Part shown: positions 1 to 7,465 of the stretch, piece by piece
Numbering within the stretch: the stretch's first letter is position 1
Layout: every line of letters starts with the position of its first letter
NCBI GenBank assembly: GCA_937901125.1
Contig: CALCGT010000003.1
Span: 1-40,813, forward strand
DNA length: 40,813 bases
Reading direction: 5' to 3'
From: an uncultured Clostridia bacterium
Lineage (GTDB): Bacteria; Bacillota; Clostridia; Lachnospirales; Anaerotignaceae
The notes under the pieces: generated by a model
The model's database searches: none
What the model saw: the letters and a program-made list of their open reading frames with translations, nothing else
Told to the model about the DNA's origin: nothing
Made by a program: the position numbers and the translations under genes

Positions 1-62
1 TGTACCAGACTATGAGTCTTTTTTTATCTGTTGCACTTAGATTGTAAATTCAAGAGACAAAT

Positions 63-90
63 AAAAAAGCAGATATAATAATCTGCTTTT
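63..90 (-). terminator. Rho-independent terminator of the Septu operon
   Basis: A 10-bp inverted repeat (AAAAGCAGAT at 65-74, ATCTGCTTTT at 81-90) with a 6-nt loop is followed on the minus strand by a T-rich run. It lies about 85 nt past the ptuB stop, so it would end the ptuA-ptuB transcript. Positions 91-174 are untranslated 3' sequence with nothing else recognisable. Confidence 0.8.
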
Positions 91-174
91 CTGTCATAAA
101 AACTTATTTAGGGTTTTAATCCCCTTCATTCATTTCTCTCTTAAATAATTCTTTCTGCACCTATTTTTATATTT

Positions 175-828
175 TCAAAGCAATGTCTTAAGACAGTCTA
201 TAATTGCTTTGCAGTAAGGCATGTACTTGCCATTATCCATATTAGCATAGTAATCAATAAAAGTCTGTATCTCTTCCGGTGTATATTCAGTTTCATCCAA
301 ATACTCGGATTCCTCTATCGCTTGCCGTCGGTTTCTATTTAAATGATAACAATCTAAACCTAAATTATCCTTCATCTCCTTAGCAATATTAGATAAAGCG
401 TTTCCTTGTATAATATGTATCTCTCCATCTGGAGAAAATTTAAAAAGATCTTCAATTCTAGCATCCAATGGAGAAATCATACCTGATATAAACCAATCAT
501 CTTTTTTATGTCCACAATAGCCTTCTTCTCCAACAATACCAAGGCCATTACAGGAAGCAAATAAATTATTATACTCTAAATCAATATCTTCAAATTTTGA
601 TTTTGGCCAAAAATGCTCTGTATGAGAAGATGATGCATCAATTCTTTTCATGCAGTAACAACAGATTTCCCCCTGCTCTTTTATTAATTCTTTACGGAGT
701 CTTATTCTTTCGTTATCATTTATTGCAAAATCATCTTTATAAGTAGGCTTCCGCCGATTATTTCTTTGAAAATCGTCTTTCCATGTTTCAAACCAGTCAG
801 GAGAGTTTTTCTTAATTATTTTTTTCAT
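175..828 (-). CDS. ptuB: PtuB-like HNH nuclease of a Septu defence system
   Basis: A 217-aa HNH-type endonuclease of the TIGR02646/PtuB kind, the presumed DNA-cutting effector of a Septu anti-phage system. Seen in the sequence: a CCYC cysteine knuckle at residues 56-59, an HTEHFWPK motif at 69-76 supplying the first catalytic histidine, a YNNLFASC segment at 86-93, and a second Cys-Gly-His at 105-107, which together form a beta-beta-alpha-metal fold. The gene starts inside the 3' end of the ATPase gene (17-nt overlap), so the pair is probably translationally coupled. Family knowledge: Septu consists of PtuA (ATPase) and PtuB (nuclease), and the same pair serves as effector in some retrons. 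No reverse transcriptase is visible here, so I call stand-alone Septu. The gene is AT-richer than the genes right of 5 kb, consistent with transfer. Confidence 0.87.
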   Translation of the reverse strand: MKKIIKKNSPDWFETWKDDFQRNNRRKPTYKDDFAINDNERIRLRKELIKEQGEICCYCMKRIDASSSHTEHFWPKSKFEDIDLEYNNLFASCNGLGIVGEEGYCGHKKDDWFISGMISPLDARIEDLFKFSPDGEIHIIQGNALSNIAKEMKDNLGLDCYHLNRNRRQAIEESEYLDETEYTPEEIQTFIDYYANMDNGKYMPYCKAIIDCLKTLL

Positions 829-2095
829 TCCTACGTCCTCTAGAAATTCTTACTCTAGCACCTGCTACACCATCTACACGACCACCAGATTTTCTGTCTA
901 AGAAATCTGCAATTCGTTCAGCCTCATCATAATCTTTCTTATCAATACAAGCGTACATATTAGAAACCATCGACTTTATTTCTTTATTTACTGAAGATGT
1001 ATGCAAAGCTTCTTCTAAAATAACATTTGTATCCCATCCAAAAAATGAAGTATATCTGTTTAATTCAGTTTTATTATCTTCTTTTGACAAAACAAATATA
1101 TTTACATCTTCGCCGCATTCTCCAAGAATCTGCGGAGAATGTGTTGTAATAATAAATTGAATATTAGGGAATGTTTCCTTTAAAACACTTAAAACCTTTC
1201 TCTGCCAAGATACATGCATATGCAAATCCAATTCATCAATTAATACAACACCTGTACCATCTAATGGATTTTCTCTTTCTGGATTTGCTAAAGCCATTCT
1301 TCTCGCCAAGTCACCTAAGAGAGCAATCGTGCATTTTTCACCGTCTGAAAGCTGATTGATTTTTAAATATCTTCCGTTTTTCTTTACTTTCATAGCCAAA
1401 GGCTTTCTATCAATATAAATATCATCAAACCCATCTAACATAGAAAGCATGGCTGATTTTACTGCTCTCAAACTACGATCCTCGTAATCAGAATTCAATC
1501 TTGTTTTTTGTTCATTTTCGTAATCTTCTTGATTTCTAAACCATTTGAATAAATTTCTAAAATCAATCTTACTCTCAATTGCTTTATCAAATGCATCAAG
1601 TTTTCTAAATTCTTCCTTACTTGTTCTCAACGGAACATCTAAAACAAGCCGATTAACACCATAATTAACAAAAACCGGCATATTTTTCATGTCAACTGGT
1701 TCAATCCAATCACCATTATCATCATAAGGCTTAACAATATACCTTTCTTCAAAGGACTCGACTAAACTCTTTAATTTACTCATAGAATGTAATCTTTTCT
1801 TATCTCTTGAAATAGAACGTCCATATGCCGCCTCATGTTTATCTTCAAAAATAAAAGTAGCATCTATTTCTGCCTTAGTTCTTCCATAACTTATATCATC
1901 AATTTCTAATTCTGCTAATTTCTTTTTTGATGTAAGTTTTGCAATTATATTTGCATAGATTAGATCTATTGCTCTCAAAACTGTAGATTTGCCAACGCCA
2001 TTAATACCAAAAATTATCGTAGTCTTTCCATCTAAAGGAATTGTTAAATTATCAATCCCCTTAAAATCAGATAATGTAAGTTCCTTTATCTTCAT
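812..2095 (-). CDS. ptuA: PtuA-like AAA/ABC-type ATPase of a Septu defence system
   Basis: A 427-aa ATPase with an SMC/ABC-like arrangement: a Walker A motif GINGVGKST at residues 30-38, a long helical middle, an LSDGEK signature-like segment, and a Walker B DELDLH near residues 285-294 followed by a TTHSPQ switch histidine about 25 residues later. It is the first gene of a two-gene operon with the PtuB-like HNH nuclease, the defining order of Septu. In characterised systems the ATPase multimer holds and controls the nuclease and releases it upon infection; that role is inferred here. The start has a GAGGTG ribosome binding site 7 nt upstream. An OLD-family or other overcoming-lysogenisation ATPase is an alternative, but the PtuB partner argues for Septu. 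Confidence 0.87.
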   Translation of the reverse strand: MKIKELTLSDFKGIDNLTIPLDGKTTIIFGINGVGKSTVLRAIDLIYANIIAKLTSKKKLAELEIDDISYGRTKAEIDATFIFEDKHEAAYGRSISRDKKRLHSMSKLKSLVESFEERYIVKPYDDNGDWIEPVDMKNMPVFVNYGVNRLVLDVPLRTSKEEFRKLDAFDKAIESKIDFRNLFKWFRNQEDYENEQKTRLNSDYEDRSLRAVKSAMLSMLDGFDDIYIDRKPLAMKVKKNGRYLKINQLSDGEKCTIALLGDLARRMALANPERENPLDGTGVVLIDELDLHMHVSWQRKVLSVLKETFPNIQFIITTHSPQILGECGEDVNIFVLSKEDNKTELNRYTSFFGWDTNVILEEALHTSSVNKEIKSMVSNMYACIDKKDYDEAERIADFLDRKSGGRVDGVAGARVRISRGRRNEKNN

Positions 2096-2188
2096 TGGCT
2101 ACACCTCATATCATTAAATTACTAATAATCTAGTTATCACCCACTACATTCCTTAATAACAACCCATAGTCTAGAATGATTCAAACTA

Positions 2189-2217
2189 ATTATATCATTT
2201 AAGACTAACTATTGCAT
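2189..2217 (-). promoter_or_regulatory. Candidate extended -10 promoter of the Septu operon
   Basis: On the minus strand a perfect TATAAT (2189-2194) is preceded by TGA, making a TGnTATAAT extended -10. The -35 position (2212-2217, ATGCAA) is poor. It lies about 95 nt upstream of the ptuA start, giving a leader of about 85 nt. Confidence 0.55.
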
Positions 2218-2276
2218 CACTAAAAATTAGTTTTACACTCGCAATCTTTGATTATTCTACAAAATCTAAATTTTAT

Positions 2277-2310
2277 AAAAAGCCATCTAAATATAATCAG
2301 ATAGCTTTTT
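2277..2310 (-). terminator. Bidirectional-looking terminator between the two accessory operons
   Basis: AAAAAGCCATCT (2277-2288) pairs with AGATAGCTTTTT (2299-2310), with one G-T wobble position and a 10-nt loop. On the minus strand it is followed by TTTTTATA. It lies just after the stop of the small membrane protein gene and would separate that operon from Septu. Confidence 0.78.
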
Positions 2311-2344
2311 ATATAATATACTCACTTCAATTTTTTTTACTTAT

Positions 2345-2686
2345 TCAATCAAAAAAATCATGTAAAACCTCTTTAGATTTCCTTGCTGCAATAAATAAAC
2401 AACCGGGAAGCATCCACATCGGAAAATCAAAAACATAGAAAAGCGCTTCTGCAATATATTTTACGAAACCCCCATACAGCAAACTTAATGCCAACATAAA
2501 AAGAAAGGTTTTCAACATACACATCCCAAATATAGTTAATTTTTCTTTCAAAGAAAAAGAAAGGTCACTCATTGATATAATCTTTTTAGCATCTATACCA
2601 CACTCAATAATCCTATAAGTATATTTAAAATTTTTAATATTCTTTAATGGCAACTTACTAATATCTTCTTTTATTTGTTCAATCAC
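2345..2686 (-). CDS. Small two-helix membrane protein, unrecognised
   Basis: I do not recognise this family. With the GTG start chosen here it is 113 aa. The N-terminal ~60 residues are polar, followed by two hydrophobic segments (one around MCMLKTFLFMLALSLL, the next around the FYVFDFPMWMLPGCLF stretch), so it is probably an inner-membrane protein with a cytoplasmic head. The GTG at 2686 was preferred over the ATG at 2728 because an AGGAGG box straddles the stop of the upstream gene 13 nt before the GTG, whereas the ATG lies inside that gene with no ribosome binding site. Third gene of an operon with the XRE-ImmA protein and the 254-aa protein. A role as sensor, target or effector of that operon is only inference. 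Confidence 0.6.
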   Translation of the reverse strand: MIEQIKEDISKLPLKNIKNFKYTYRIIECGIDAKKIISMSDLSFSLKEKLTIFGMCMLKTFLFMLALSLLYGGFVKYIAEALFYVFDFPMWMLPGCLFIAARKSKEVLHDFFD

Positions 2687-2690
2687 ATTT

Positions 2691-3842
2691 TTATTTATTC
2701 CTCCTAATTTGTAATGTTTTAAAATCAATCACTTTAGGTACAAATAATGTACCTTTTGGCAAATCGAGTAAATATTCAACCTCTTCCGCATTAATGCTTA
2801 AACCATATACTTTTGAAAGCTCTTCCATAAATTCATTTGGAGTAAAAACATTTTCCTGCAATAACATCATAACTGATATTTTCAGCAATGCCGGACTAGC
2901 AGTAATTAATATGTCATCCAAAGGTTCTTCCTTTCGCTGCCCTCTTCTCTGCATAGTCCTAATTAATGTTTGATATTCCTCTTTAGATATTATTCCTAAT
3001 TTTTCTGATCTTCGAATCATCGCTGCAATGGAAACCTTCCATTTTTTCTTTAATTGTTTATAATAAGTAAGTGTTTGAGGTCCATTTTCAGCATCTTTTC
3101 TAAAAGTTTGCTCTGGAAGCAAAAATGCAACCGCAAATTCATTCGCTTCATTTTCTCTCCTCTTAAACTCTTCTTTTGTCAACTCTTCTATCTCTTCGCT
3201 CCATTCATGCAAACAAATGTGTCCTAACTCATGGGCAATATCAAAATGGATACGTGCTGCAGAAGTTTTATTACTCGAATACGCAATCAAATATGTTGCA
3301 GCATCTGCTGTTTCCACAAATTGGCTAAATGCATCCACATCATCTGTATTAGTACTAAAGGTCGTAACTAAAATACCATGCTGTTCAACCACTGATACCA
3401 AATTATCAATTGGACCTTGTCCCAAGCCCCAAACATCTCTCAACATAGCTGCAGCATTTTCTGGAGAACAATCATCAGATAATTTAATATCCTCATATGG
3501 TGGAAATTCTATATAATCCTGTAACATAGAATAAACCTGAGACAAAAAATCCATTTTTACAATCTGCTCACTACGATATTTTTTATTTGTCGTAAGCAGA
3601 GAGCGAAAATAAACAGTCCCAGAAGAATTAACCATTGATTGTTCATAAAAATAATTCACCGGGAAATTCAATGCTTTAGAAAGTCGATCCACAATACCTT
3701 TATCTGTAGGTTGACTCTTTGCAATCTCATACATTGACAATGTTTGGCGTTGACAACCAACTTGTTCTGCCAACTCCGCCACAGTCAATCCCCTATAAAT
3801 TCGTGCTTTTTTCAAGCGTTCGCCATTAAATCTATTCTCCAT
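2691..3842 (-). CDS. XRE-family regulator fused to an ImmA/IrrE metallopeptidase
   Basis: A 383-aa two-domain protein. Residues ~4-62 are a Cro/C1-type helix-turn-helix (RLKKARIYRGLTVAELAEQV, then QRQTLSMYE). The central part carries an ImmA/IrrE zinc protease domain with the HELGH motif (FDIAHELGHICLHEW) and a downstream glutamate in NEANEFAVAFLLP. Family knowledge: such proteins bind their own control region and cleave a partner repressor or switch on a response after a stress or infection signal, as ImmA does for ICEBs1 and IrrE for DdrO. The ATG at 3842 is chosen because AGGAG sits 7 nt upstream; an earlier TTG at 3875 lacks a site. It lies between an unrecognised 254-aa gene and a small membrane protein gene in an AT-rich accessory block. 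Confidence 0.85.
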   Translation of the reverse strand: MENRFNGERLKKARIYRGLTVAELAEQVGCQRQTLSMYEIAKSQPTDKGIVDRLSKALNFPVNYFYEQSMVNSSGTVYFRSLLTTNKKYRSEQIVKMDFLSQVYSMLQDYIEFPPYEDIKLSDDCSPENAAAMLRDVWGLGQGPIDNLVSVVEQHGILVTTFSTNTDDVDAFSQFVETADAATYLIAYSSNKTSAARIHFDIAHELGHICLHEWSEEIEELTKEEFKRRENEANEFAVAFLLPEQTFRKDAENGPQTLTYYKQLKKKWKVSIAAMIRRSEKLGIISKEEYQTLIRTMQRRGQRKEEPLDDILITASPALLKISVMMLLQENVFTPNEFMEELSKVYGLSINAEEVEYLLDLPKGTLFVPKVIDFKTLQIRRNK

Positions 3843-3938
3843 AAGGGCACTCCTCTTTACAAAAATACATAACAAACCATATTGTTTACTTCAATATCGG
3901 CAAACAATCAAATCTAAACCAAAATAAAATTTTCACCC

Positions 3939-4703
3939 TTATTTATCTTTGGTAATATCCTGCTCCAAATCCTTTCTCTTTGGTTTATTTTTCTGTCTAG
4001 CAACAGCTTTCGCTTTTAAGCTAAGCCCTCTATTAGGTCTATTTTCTGCTGCATCAGGGTTAACTACTTTTTCTACAATGACACTTTCATGCGCAGAAAT
4101 ATATGCTGACCAATCCTGTTCACTGCCCTCTGCAATCTCAAGATCAGGAGTAACCATAACCGCACGAATATGCTTTAATTGATACCCCTCTGCGTCAAAC
4201 AAAACCAGCACATGATTTCTAACAACCTCAATGTCTCCTTTTAGATCAGAAAGTAAAGTTTGGACTAACTCCGCTAACCTATCCTCATCCTCAAAGGTAT
4301 GTGGAAAAAGGCAAAGCTGTTTTTGCTCGGCTATAAGCTCGTTATTAAACTGTTTTGCTAGCATGTCAACGTAATGCATGTGTACTCGTTTTCTCTGATA
4401 TTTTCTAATCTCTGTAAAACGCTTCTCTCTCATTAAAGTAAAGATACACTGCGTTGTTTTTTCAAAAACGATGAGCATCTCCCACGGTCCACGATGTGCC
4501 TTTGCAATCGTACAATCCTGCGTTTCCAGCGTTTTAATGATATTTGTATTCATCAAATCCCAAATTCTAGCAGGAACACTATTCTTTGTTTGAAGGTCAT
4601 TTTTTTGAATATCTTCACGGATTCCATCCCCCACAGCGTCTTCAACGCAACGAACCAATTTTTCTGCTAATTTTTCGGCAATATAATAACAATTTGTATG
4701 CAT
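3939..4703 (-). CDS. Unrecognised protein paired with XRE-ImmA/IrrE (possibly DUF5986-like)
   Basis: A 254-aa soluble protein that I cannot assign with certainty; it loosely recalls DUF5986-type proteins, often found next to ImmA/IrrE-type regulators. The N-terminal ~190 residues look globular, with an alternating helix/strand pattern and a conserved-looking SVPARIWDLMNTNI segment. The C-terminus from about residue 220 is strongly basic (KAKAVARQKNKPKRK) and probably disordered or nucleic-acid-binding. There are no membrane segments or signal peptide. The ATG at 4703 is used because AAGGAGG lies 6 nt upstream; the TTG at 4709 touches that box. It is the first gene behind a perfect consensus promoter. 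The gap of about 96 nt to the next gene holds no terminator. It may be the partner or substrate of the metallopeptidase (inference). Confidence 0.6.
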   Translation of the reverse strand: MHTNCYYIAEKLAEKLVRCVEDAVGDGIREDIQKNDLQTKNSVPARIWDLMNTNIIKTLETQDCTIAKAHRGPWEMLIVFEKTTQCIFTLMREKRFTEIRKYQRKRVHMHYVDMLAKQFNNELIAEQKQLCLFPHTFEDEDRLAELVQTLLSDLKGDIEVVRNHVLVLFDAEGYQLKHIRAVMVTPDLEIAEGSEQDWSAYISAHESVIVEKVVNPDAAENRPNRGLSLKAKAVARQKNKPKRKDLEQDITKDK

Positions 4704-4736
4704 GCTCAACCTCCTTGCCCCTCACTTTTTGACTTA

Positions 4737-4765
4737 ATTATAGGCGTTTCGCAACAAAATGTCAA
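4737..4765 (-). promoter_or_regulatory. Perfect sigma-A consensus promoter of the XRE-ImmA operon
   Basis: On the minus strand TTGACA (4760-4765) and TATAAT (4737-4742) are separated by exactly 17 bp. The spacer contains GCGAAACGC. The predicted start gives a leader of about 25 nt before the AAGGAGG box. Such a strong promoter in an accessory operon suggests it is normally repressed, possibly by the XRE domain encoded downstream (inference). Confidence 0.88.
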
Positions 4766-4794
4766 GGATGCATGATATTTTTTCTTTTTGTATC

Positions 4795-4830
4795 AAAAAC
4801 ACCATATAACGGAATGTTAAATGGTGTTTT
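4795..4830. terminator. Hairpin with T/A tracts, terminator-like on both strands
   Basis: AAAAACACCAT (4795-4805) can pair with ATGGTGTTTT (4821-4830) around a 15-nt loop, with A and T runs on the flanks. No intact gene reads into it from either side here: the gene on its left is divergent and the collagen-like gene on its right reads away. It may be a remnant of whatever once adjoined the junction. Confidence 0.5.
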
Positions 4831-4878
4831 CTCTGTGATTATAGATTATAGATTTTAGTATTATATTCTTTTCAACTA

Positions 4879-4898
4879 AACCTTGATGTTACAAGGTT
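4879..4898. repeat. 7-bp perfect dyad at the accessory-block/collagen junction
   Basis: AACCTTG (4879-4885) and CAAGGTT (4892-4898) flank a 6-nt centre. There is no T tract, so it is not a terminator. It lies 18 nt before the first open codon of the truncated collagen-like frame, so it could mark a recombination or insertion edge. This is unproven. Confidence 0.4.
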
Positions 4899-4915
4899 AA
4901 ATCAGTTGTGTATAA

Positions 4916-5704
4916 AAGAGTGTCTCTACTGGGGCTACCGGTGCAACAGGCAGAGACGGTGAAAACGGCGCTACTGGGGCTACCGGCACTACCGGCAGAA
5001 CCGGTGCTACTGGGGCTACGGGCAGAGACGGTGAAACCGGCGCTACTGGGGCCACAGGTGCTACAGGCGCTACTGGCGCTACCGGCAGAACCGGTGCTAC
5101 TGGGGCTACGGGTAGAGACGGTGAAAACGGCGCTACAGGGGCCACAGGTGCTACTGGCGCTACTGGGGCTACCGGGGCAACAGGCGCTACAGGGGCCACA
5201 GGCGCTACTGGCGTTTGTACCTGCAACTGCACTTCCCAGGGAGAAATGGCAGTCAACGGCGGTATGGAATCCTTCAACATCCAAGGAGTCCCCACAGGCT
5301 GGAACATCAACGATGCTGATCTGGTAGAGCCCGATGACGACCAGGGTAATGTCCACTCCGGCAATTTCTCTGCTCGCCTCTTTGACGGTGCTATCCTTTC
5401 CCAGGACATCGACATCGAAAGCGGCTGCTTCTTTGAACTGAGCTTCTTCGCAAAGGGCAACGGCGCACAGGTACAGCTGGAAGCCTATGTCATCTTCTCT
5501 AATGACGACAGCTTGCAGCCCCGCGAAACCTGTATCCTCATCCGTGCCCAGGATATCCCTACGGATAACCGAAACTTCGGATTCTATCGTTTCATCACAG
5601 ATCAGGCACCCAATGATGCCACCAACGCACGGATCGAATTCCGGGTAACAGCCAGCGGCGAGCAGTCTTTGAATCTGGACGATGTTTCGTTCTCTGTGAA
5701 TTAA
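4916..5704 (+). pseudogene. Collagen-like Gly-X-Y repeat protein, 5'-truncated
   Basis: The open frame runs for 262 codons from just after a TAA at 4913 but has no ATG, GTG or TTG before the repeats; the first in-frame ATG is at 5246. From 4928 it encodes about 95 codons of Gly-X-Y triplets (mostly Gly-Ala-Thr, with Gly-Arg-Asp and Gly-Glu-Asn/Thr). A short cysteine-bearing link (GVCTCNCTSQGE) follows, then a ~150-residue C-terminal domain with a jelly-roll or carbohydrate-binding look (an AVNGGMESF start and a SLNLDDVSF end). Intact relatives are surface or exosporium filaments with an N-terminal domain before the repeats; that part and the start signals are missing. Base composition changes sharply at the junction. 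It is either a decayed gene or one half of a gene split by the accessory block. Confidence 0.75.
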
Positions 5705-5711
5705 GCATCAA

Positions 5712-5852
5712 AAAAGCAGGTGGAATGTAGTGACGGCTTAAGAAAACATACTTTTTGGATTTCATTGATTTCTTAAAGCTGCACTGCGAGGATGTCCTGC
5801 TAAGAAAACATTTTGTTTTCTTAGCAGGACTCCTCTAAAACCACCTGCTTTT
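5712..5852. terminator. Nested multi-arm hairpin between convergent genes
   Basis: The outer stem is AAAAGCAGGTGG (5712-5723) with CCACCTGCTTTT (5841-5852). Inside are two arms. The first is TTAAGAAA (5738-5745) with TTTCTTAA (5769-5776). The second is a perfect 17-bp stem (5794-5810 with 5814-5830, loop TTT), extended by GAGGA/TCCTC past one bulged base. A T-rich run follows the outer stem on both strands. It sits between the converging collagen-like and racemase genes and probably ends both transcripts, but it is far more elaborate than a standard terminator. Confidence 0.7.
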
Positions 5853-5853
5853 C

Positions 5854-6675
5854 TTATTCTGATAAAAATGCTTTGCCTTCCGCCACGATGGAAACTTTCC
5901 CCGTGATGGAAAGGGCTTCGATTTTTCCATTTTTATAGTCTGCTTCCACGCCCATGATGCCGCCGGGCTGTTTCAATTTGACAGAGACAGCTTTTCGCAT
6001 TTTCTCCGCCAGATAGGCACCAATGGCAGAAGTGCCGCTGCCGCAGCCTCTTTCCCAGATCAGGCTGACATTTTCCACGGCAACGAGGGGGGTCAATTCG
6101 CCCTTTTCTTCATCGAAAAGAAGAATACCGAAAGCCGCAGGCATTTCACCTGCCCAGTTCTTTGCCGCCTGCTCCGCTTTTGCCACGCCATCCTCGCCCC
6201 AAAGGGACACAGGGACGATGATATGGGTGATGCCTTCAAAAACCACAGCAGTCAATTCCAATCTTTCGCCATCCAGGGTAAAGATTCTCTTTTCTATGGC
6301 CTTGGGCAAGGGCATGGCCACTCTGCCGGAAAAGCCCCTTTCTTCCCGTTTCATTTCACAGCAGACAAGGCTGTCTGCCCCGGAAACCTCCAGAATGATC
6401 TCTGTTTTTTCTCCCACGGGCAGTCCTTTTTCCTTCGCCAGCCACGCCGCCAGGGAAAGGGATGCATTCCCGCAAAATTCTCCCGCCATCATTTGCAGGC
6501 GCTTTTCCGCCAAAGGATTTTCAGGCTCCTCCATATAGCCTGCCTGCTCTGCATAAACACTGCCATAGGAGATCAGTTTCTCTGCCACCGCCAAATGCTG
6601 TTCCCTTGGCACAGGAGTCTGGATAAGAAGGGTCATATTTTCTGTCGGGCTGGTTTTGATGAATTTCAGTTCCAC
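5854..6675 (-). CDS. DapF/CntK-fold amino-acid racemase or epimerase
   Basis: A 273-aa protein of the diaminopimelate-epimerase superfamily, PLP-independent two-base racemases. Both catalytic cysteines are present: GEFCGNAS (Cys68) and RGCGSGTS (Cys211). The opening KTSPTENMT and the EQAGYME segment resemble CntK-type histidine racemases of metallophore pathways more than housekeeping DapF. It is the last gene of an amino-acid ABC-importer operon (ATPase stop 12 nt upstream; GTG start with AAGGA overlapping that stop). It may therefore racemise the imported amino acid; the substrate is unknown. A general amino-acid racemase or DapF paralogue are the alternatives. Confidence 0.75.
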   Translation of the reverse strand: MELKFIKTSPTENMTLLIQTPVPREQHLAVAEKLISYGSVYAEQAGYMEEPENPLAEKRLQMMAGEFCGNASLSLAAWLAKEKGLPVGEKTEIILEVSGADSLVCCEMKREERGFSGRVAMPLPKAIEKRIFTLDGERLELTAVVFEGITHIIVPVSLWGEDGVAKAEQAAKNWAGEMPAAFGILLFDEEKGELTPLVAVENVSLIWERGCGSGTSAIGAYLAEKMRKAVSVKLKQPGGIMGVEADYKNGKIEALSITGKVSIVAEGKAFLSE

Positions 6676-6687
6676 ACGACCACTTCC

Positions 6688-7449
6688 TTACTGCTGGAAA
6701 CGGCTCAGGAATGCTTTGGTACGCTCCTGTTTGGGGTTATTGATGAGTTCTTTGGGGTCGCCTTCCTCCACGATGACGCCGCCGTCCATAAAGATGACAT
6801 GATTCGATACGTCACGAGCAAAGGACATTTCATGGGTTACGATAACCATTGTCATGTGTTCCGCCGCTAGGTCTTTGATAACTTTCAGGATCTCCCCTGT
6901 CAGTTCAGGGTCCAGGGCAGAAGTAGGCTCGTCGAAGAACAAAATTTTCGGCTTCATGGCCAGTGCACGGGCGATGGATACCCGCTGCTGCTGACCGCCG
7001 GACAGCTCGCAAGGATACGCATTTTCTTTATCGGACAGACCCATCTTTTTTAGCAATACCCTTGCTTCGGCATAAACCTCTTCCTTATTACGCTTGCCGA
7101 TGAGGATGGGAGGTTCTGTGATATTCTTCATAACGGAATAATGGGGAAACAGATTGAAATTCTGGAACACCAGACCAAAATGCTGTTTGATCCCCTGCAA
7201 GGTTTCCTTATCGTTGTAAACAGCTTTGCCTTCTGCGTCTGCCTTGGCTGCATAATCGCCCAGATAGATCAGGTCGCCACCATCCATGGTTTCCAGCATA
7301 GTGGCACAGCGCAGCAGTGTGGATTTCCCGGAACCGGAAGGCCCGATGATGGAGACTACCTGCCCCTCCGATACAGAAAGGGAGATATCCTTCAATACTT
7401 CGTTATCGCCAAAGCTTTTGTTGCAATGATTGATTTCCAATACTTTCAT
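6688..7449 (-). CDS. Polar amino-acid ABC transporter ATP-binding protein
   Basis: A 253-aa GlnQ/HisP-type ATPase that powers uptake by the adjoining permease. Motifs in order: Walker A GPSGSGKST (residues 36-44), Q-loop in LVFQNFNLF, signature LSGGQQQR, Walker B ILFFDEPTSALD, and switch histidine in VTHEM. Length and motifs are normal. The start has AAGGAGG 7 nt upstream. It follows the permease gene by 16 nt and precedes the racemase gene by 12 nt, so all three are co-transcribed. Confidence 0.93.
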   Translation of the reverse strand: MKVLEINHCNKSFGDNEVLKDISLSVSEGQVVSIIGPSGSGKSTLLRCATMLETMDGGDLIYLGDYAAKADAEGKAVYNDKETLQGIKQHFGLVFQNFNLFPHYSVMKNITEPPILIGKRNKEEVYAEARVLLKKMGLSDKENAYPCELSGGQQQRVSIARALAMKPKILFFDEPTSALDPELTGEILKVIKDLAAEHMTMVIVTHEMSFARDVSNHVIFMDGGVIVEEGDPKELINNPKQERTKAFLSRFQQ

Positions 7450-7465
7450 GAGTAGCCCTCCTTCC

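Noticed and set aside
175..2095. Retron using PtuAB as effector
   Set aside because: No reverse transcriptase or msr/msd-like region is present in the window.
4928..5212. Short tandem repeats resembling a CRISPR array
   Set aside because: The 9-nt periodicity encodes Gly-X-Y triplets in frame, with no constant spacers.
4897..5460. Minus-strand frames rich in Val-Ala-Pro or Cys-Gly-Pro
   Set aside because: Mirror images of the Gly-Ala-Thr repeat; the plus-strand frame continues into a real domain.
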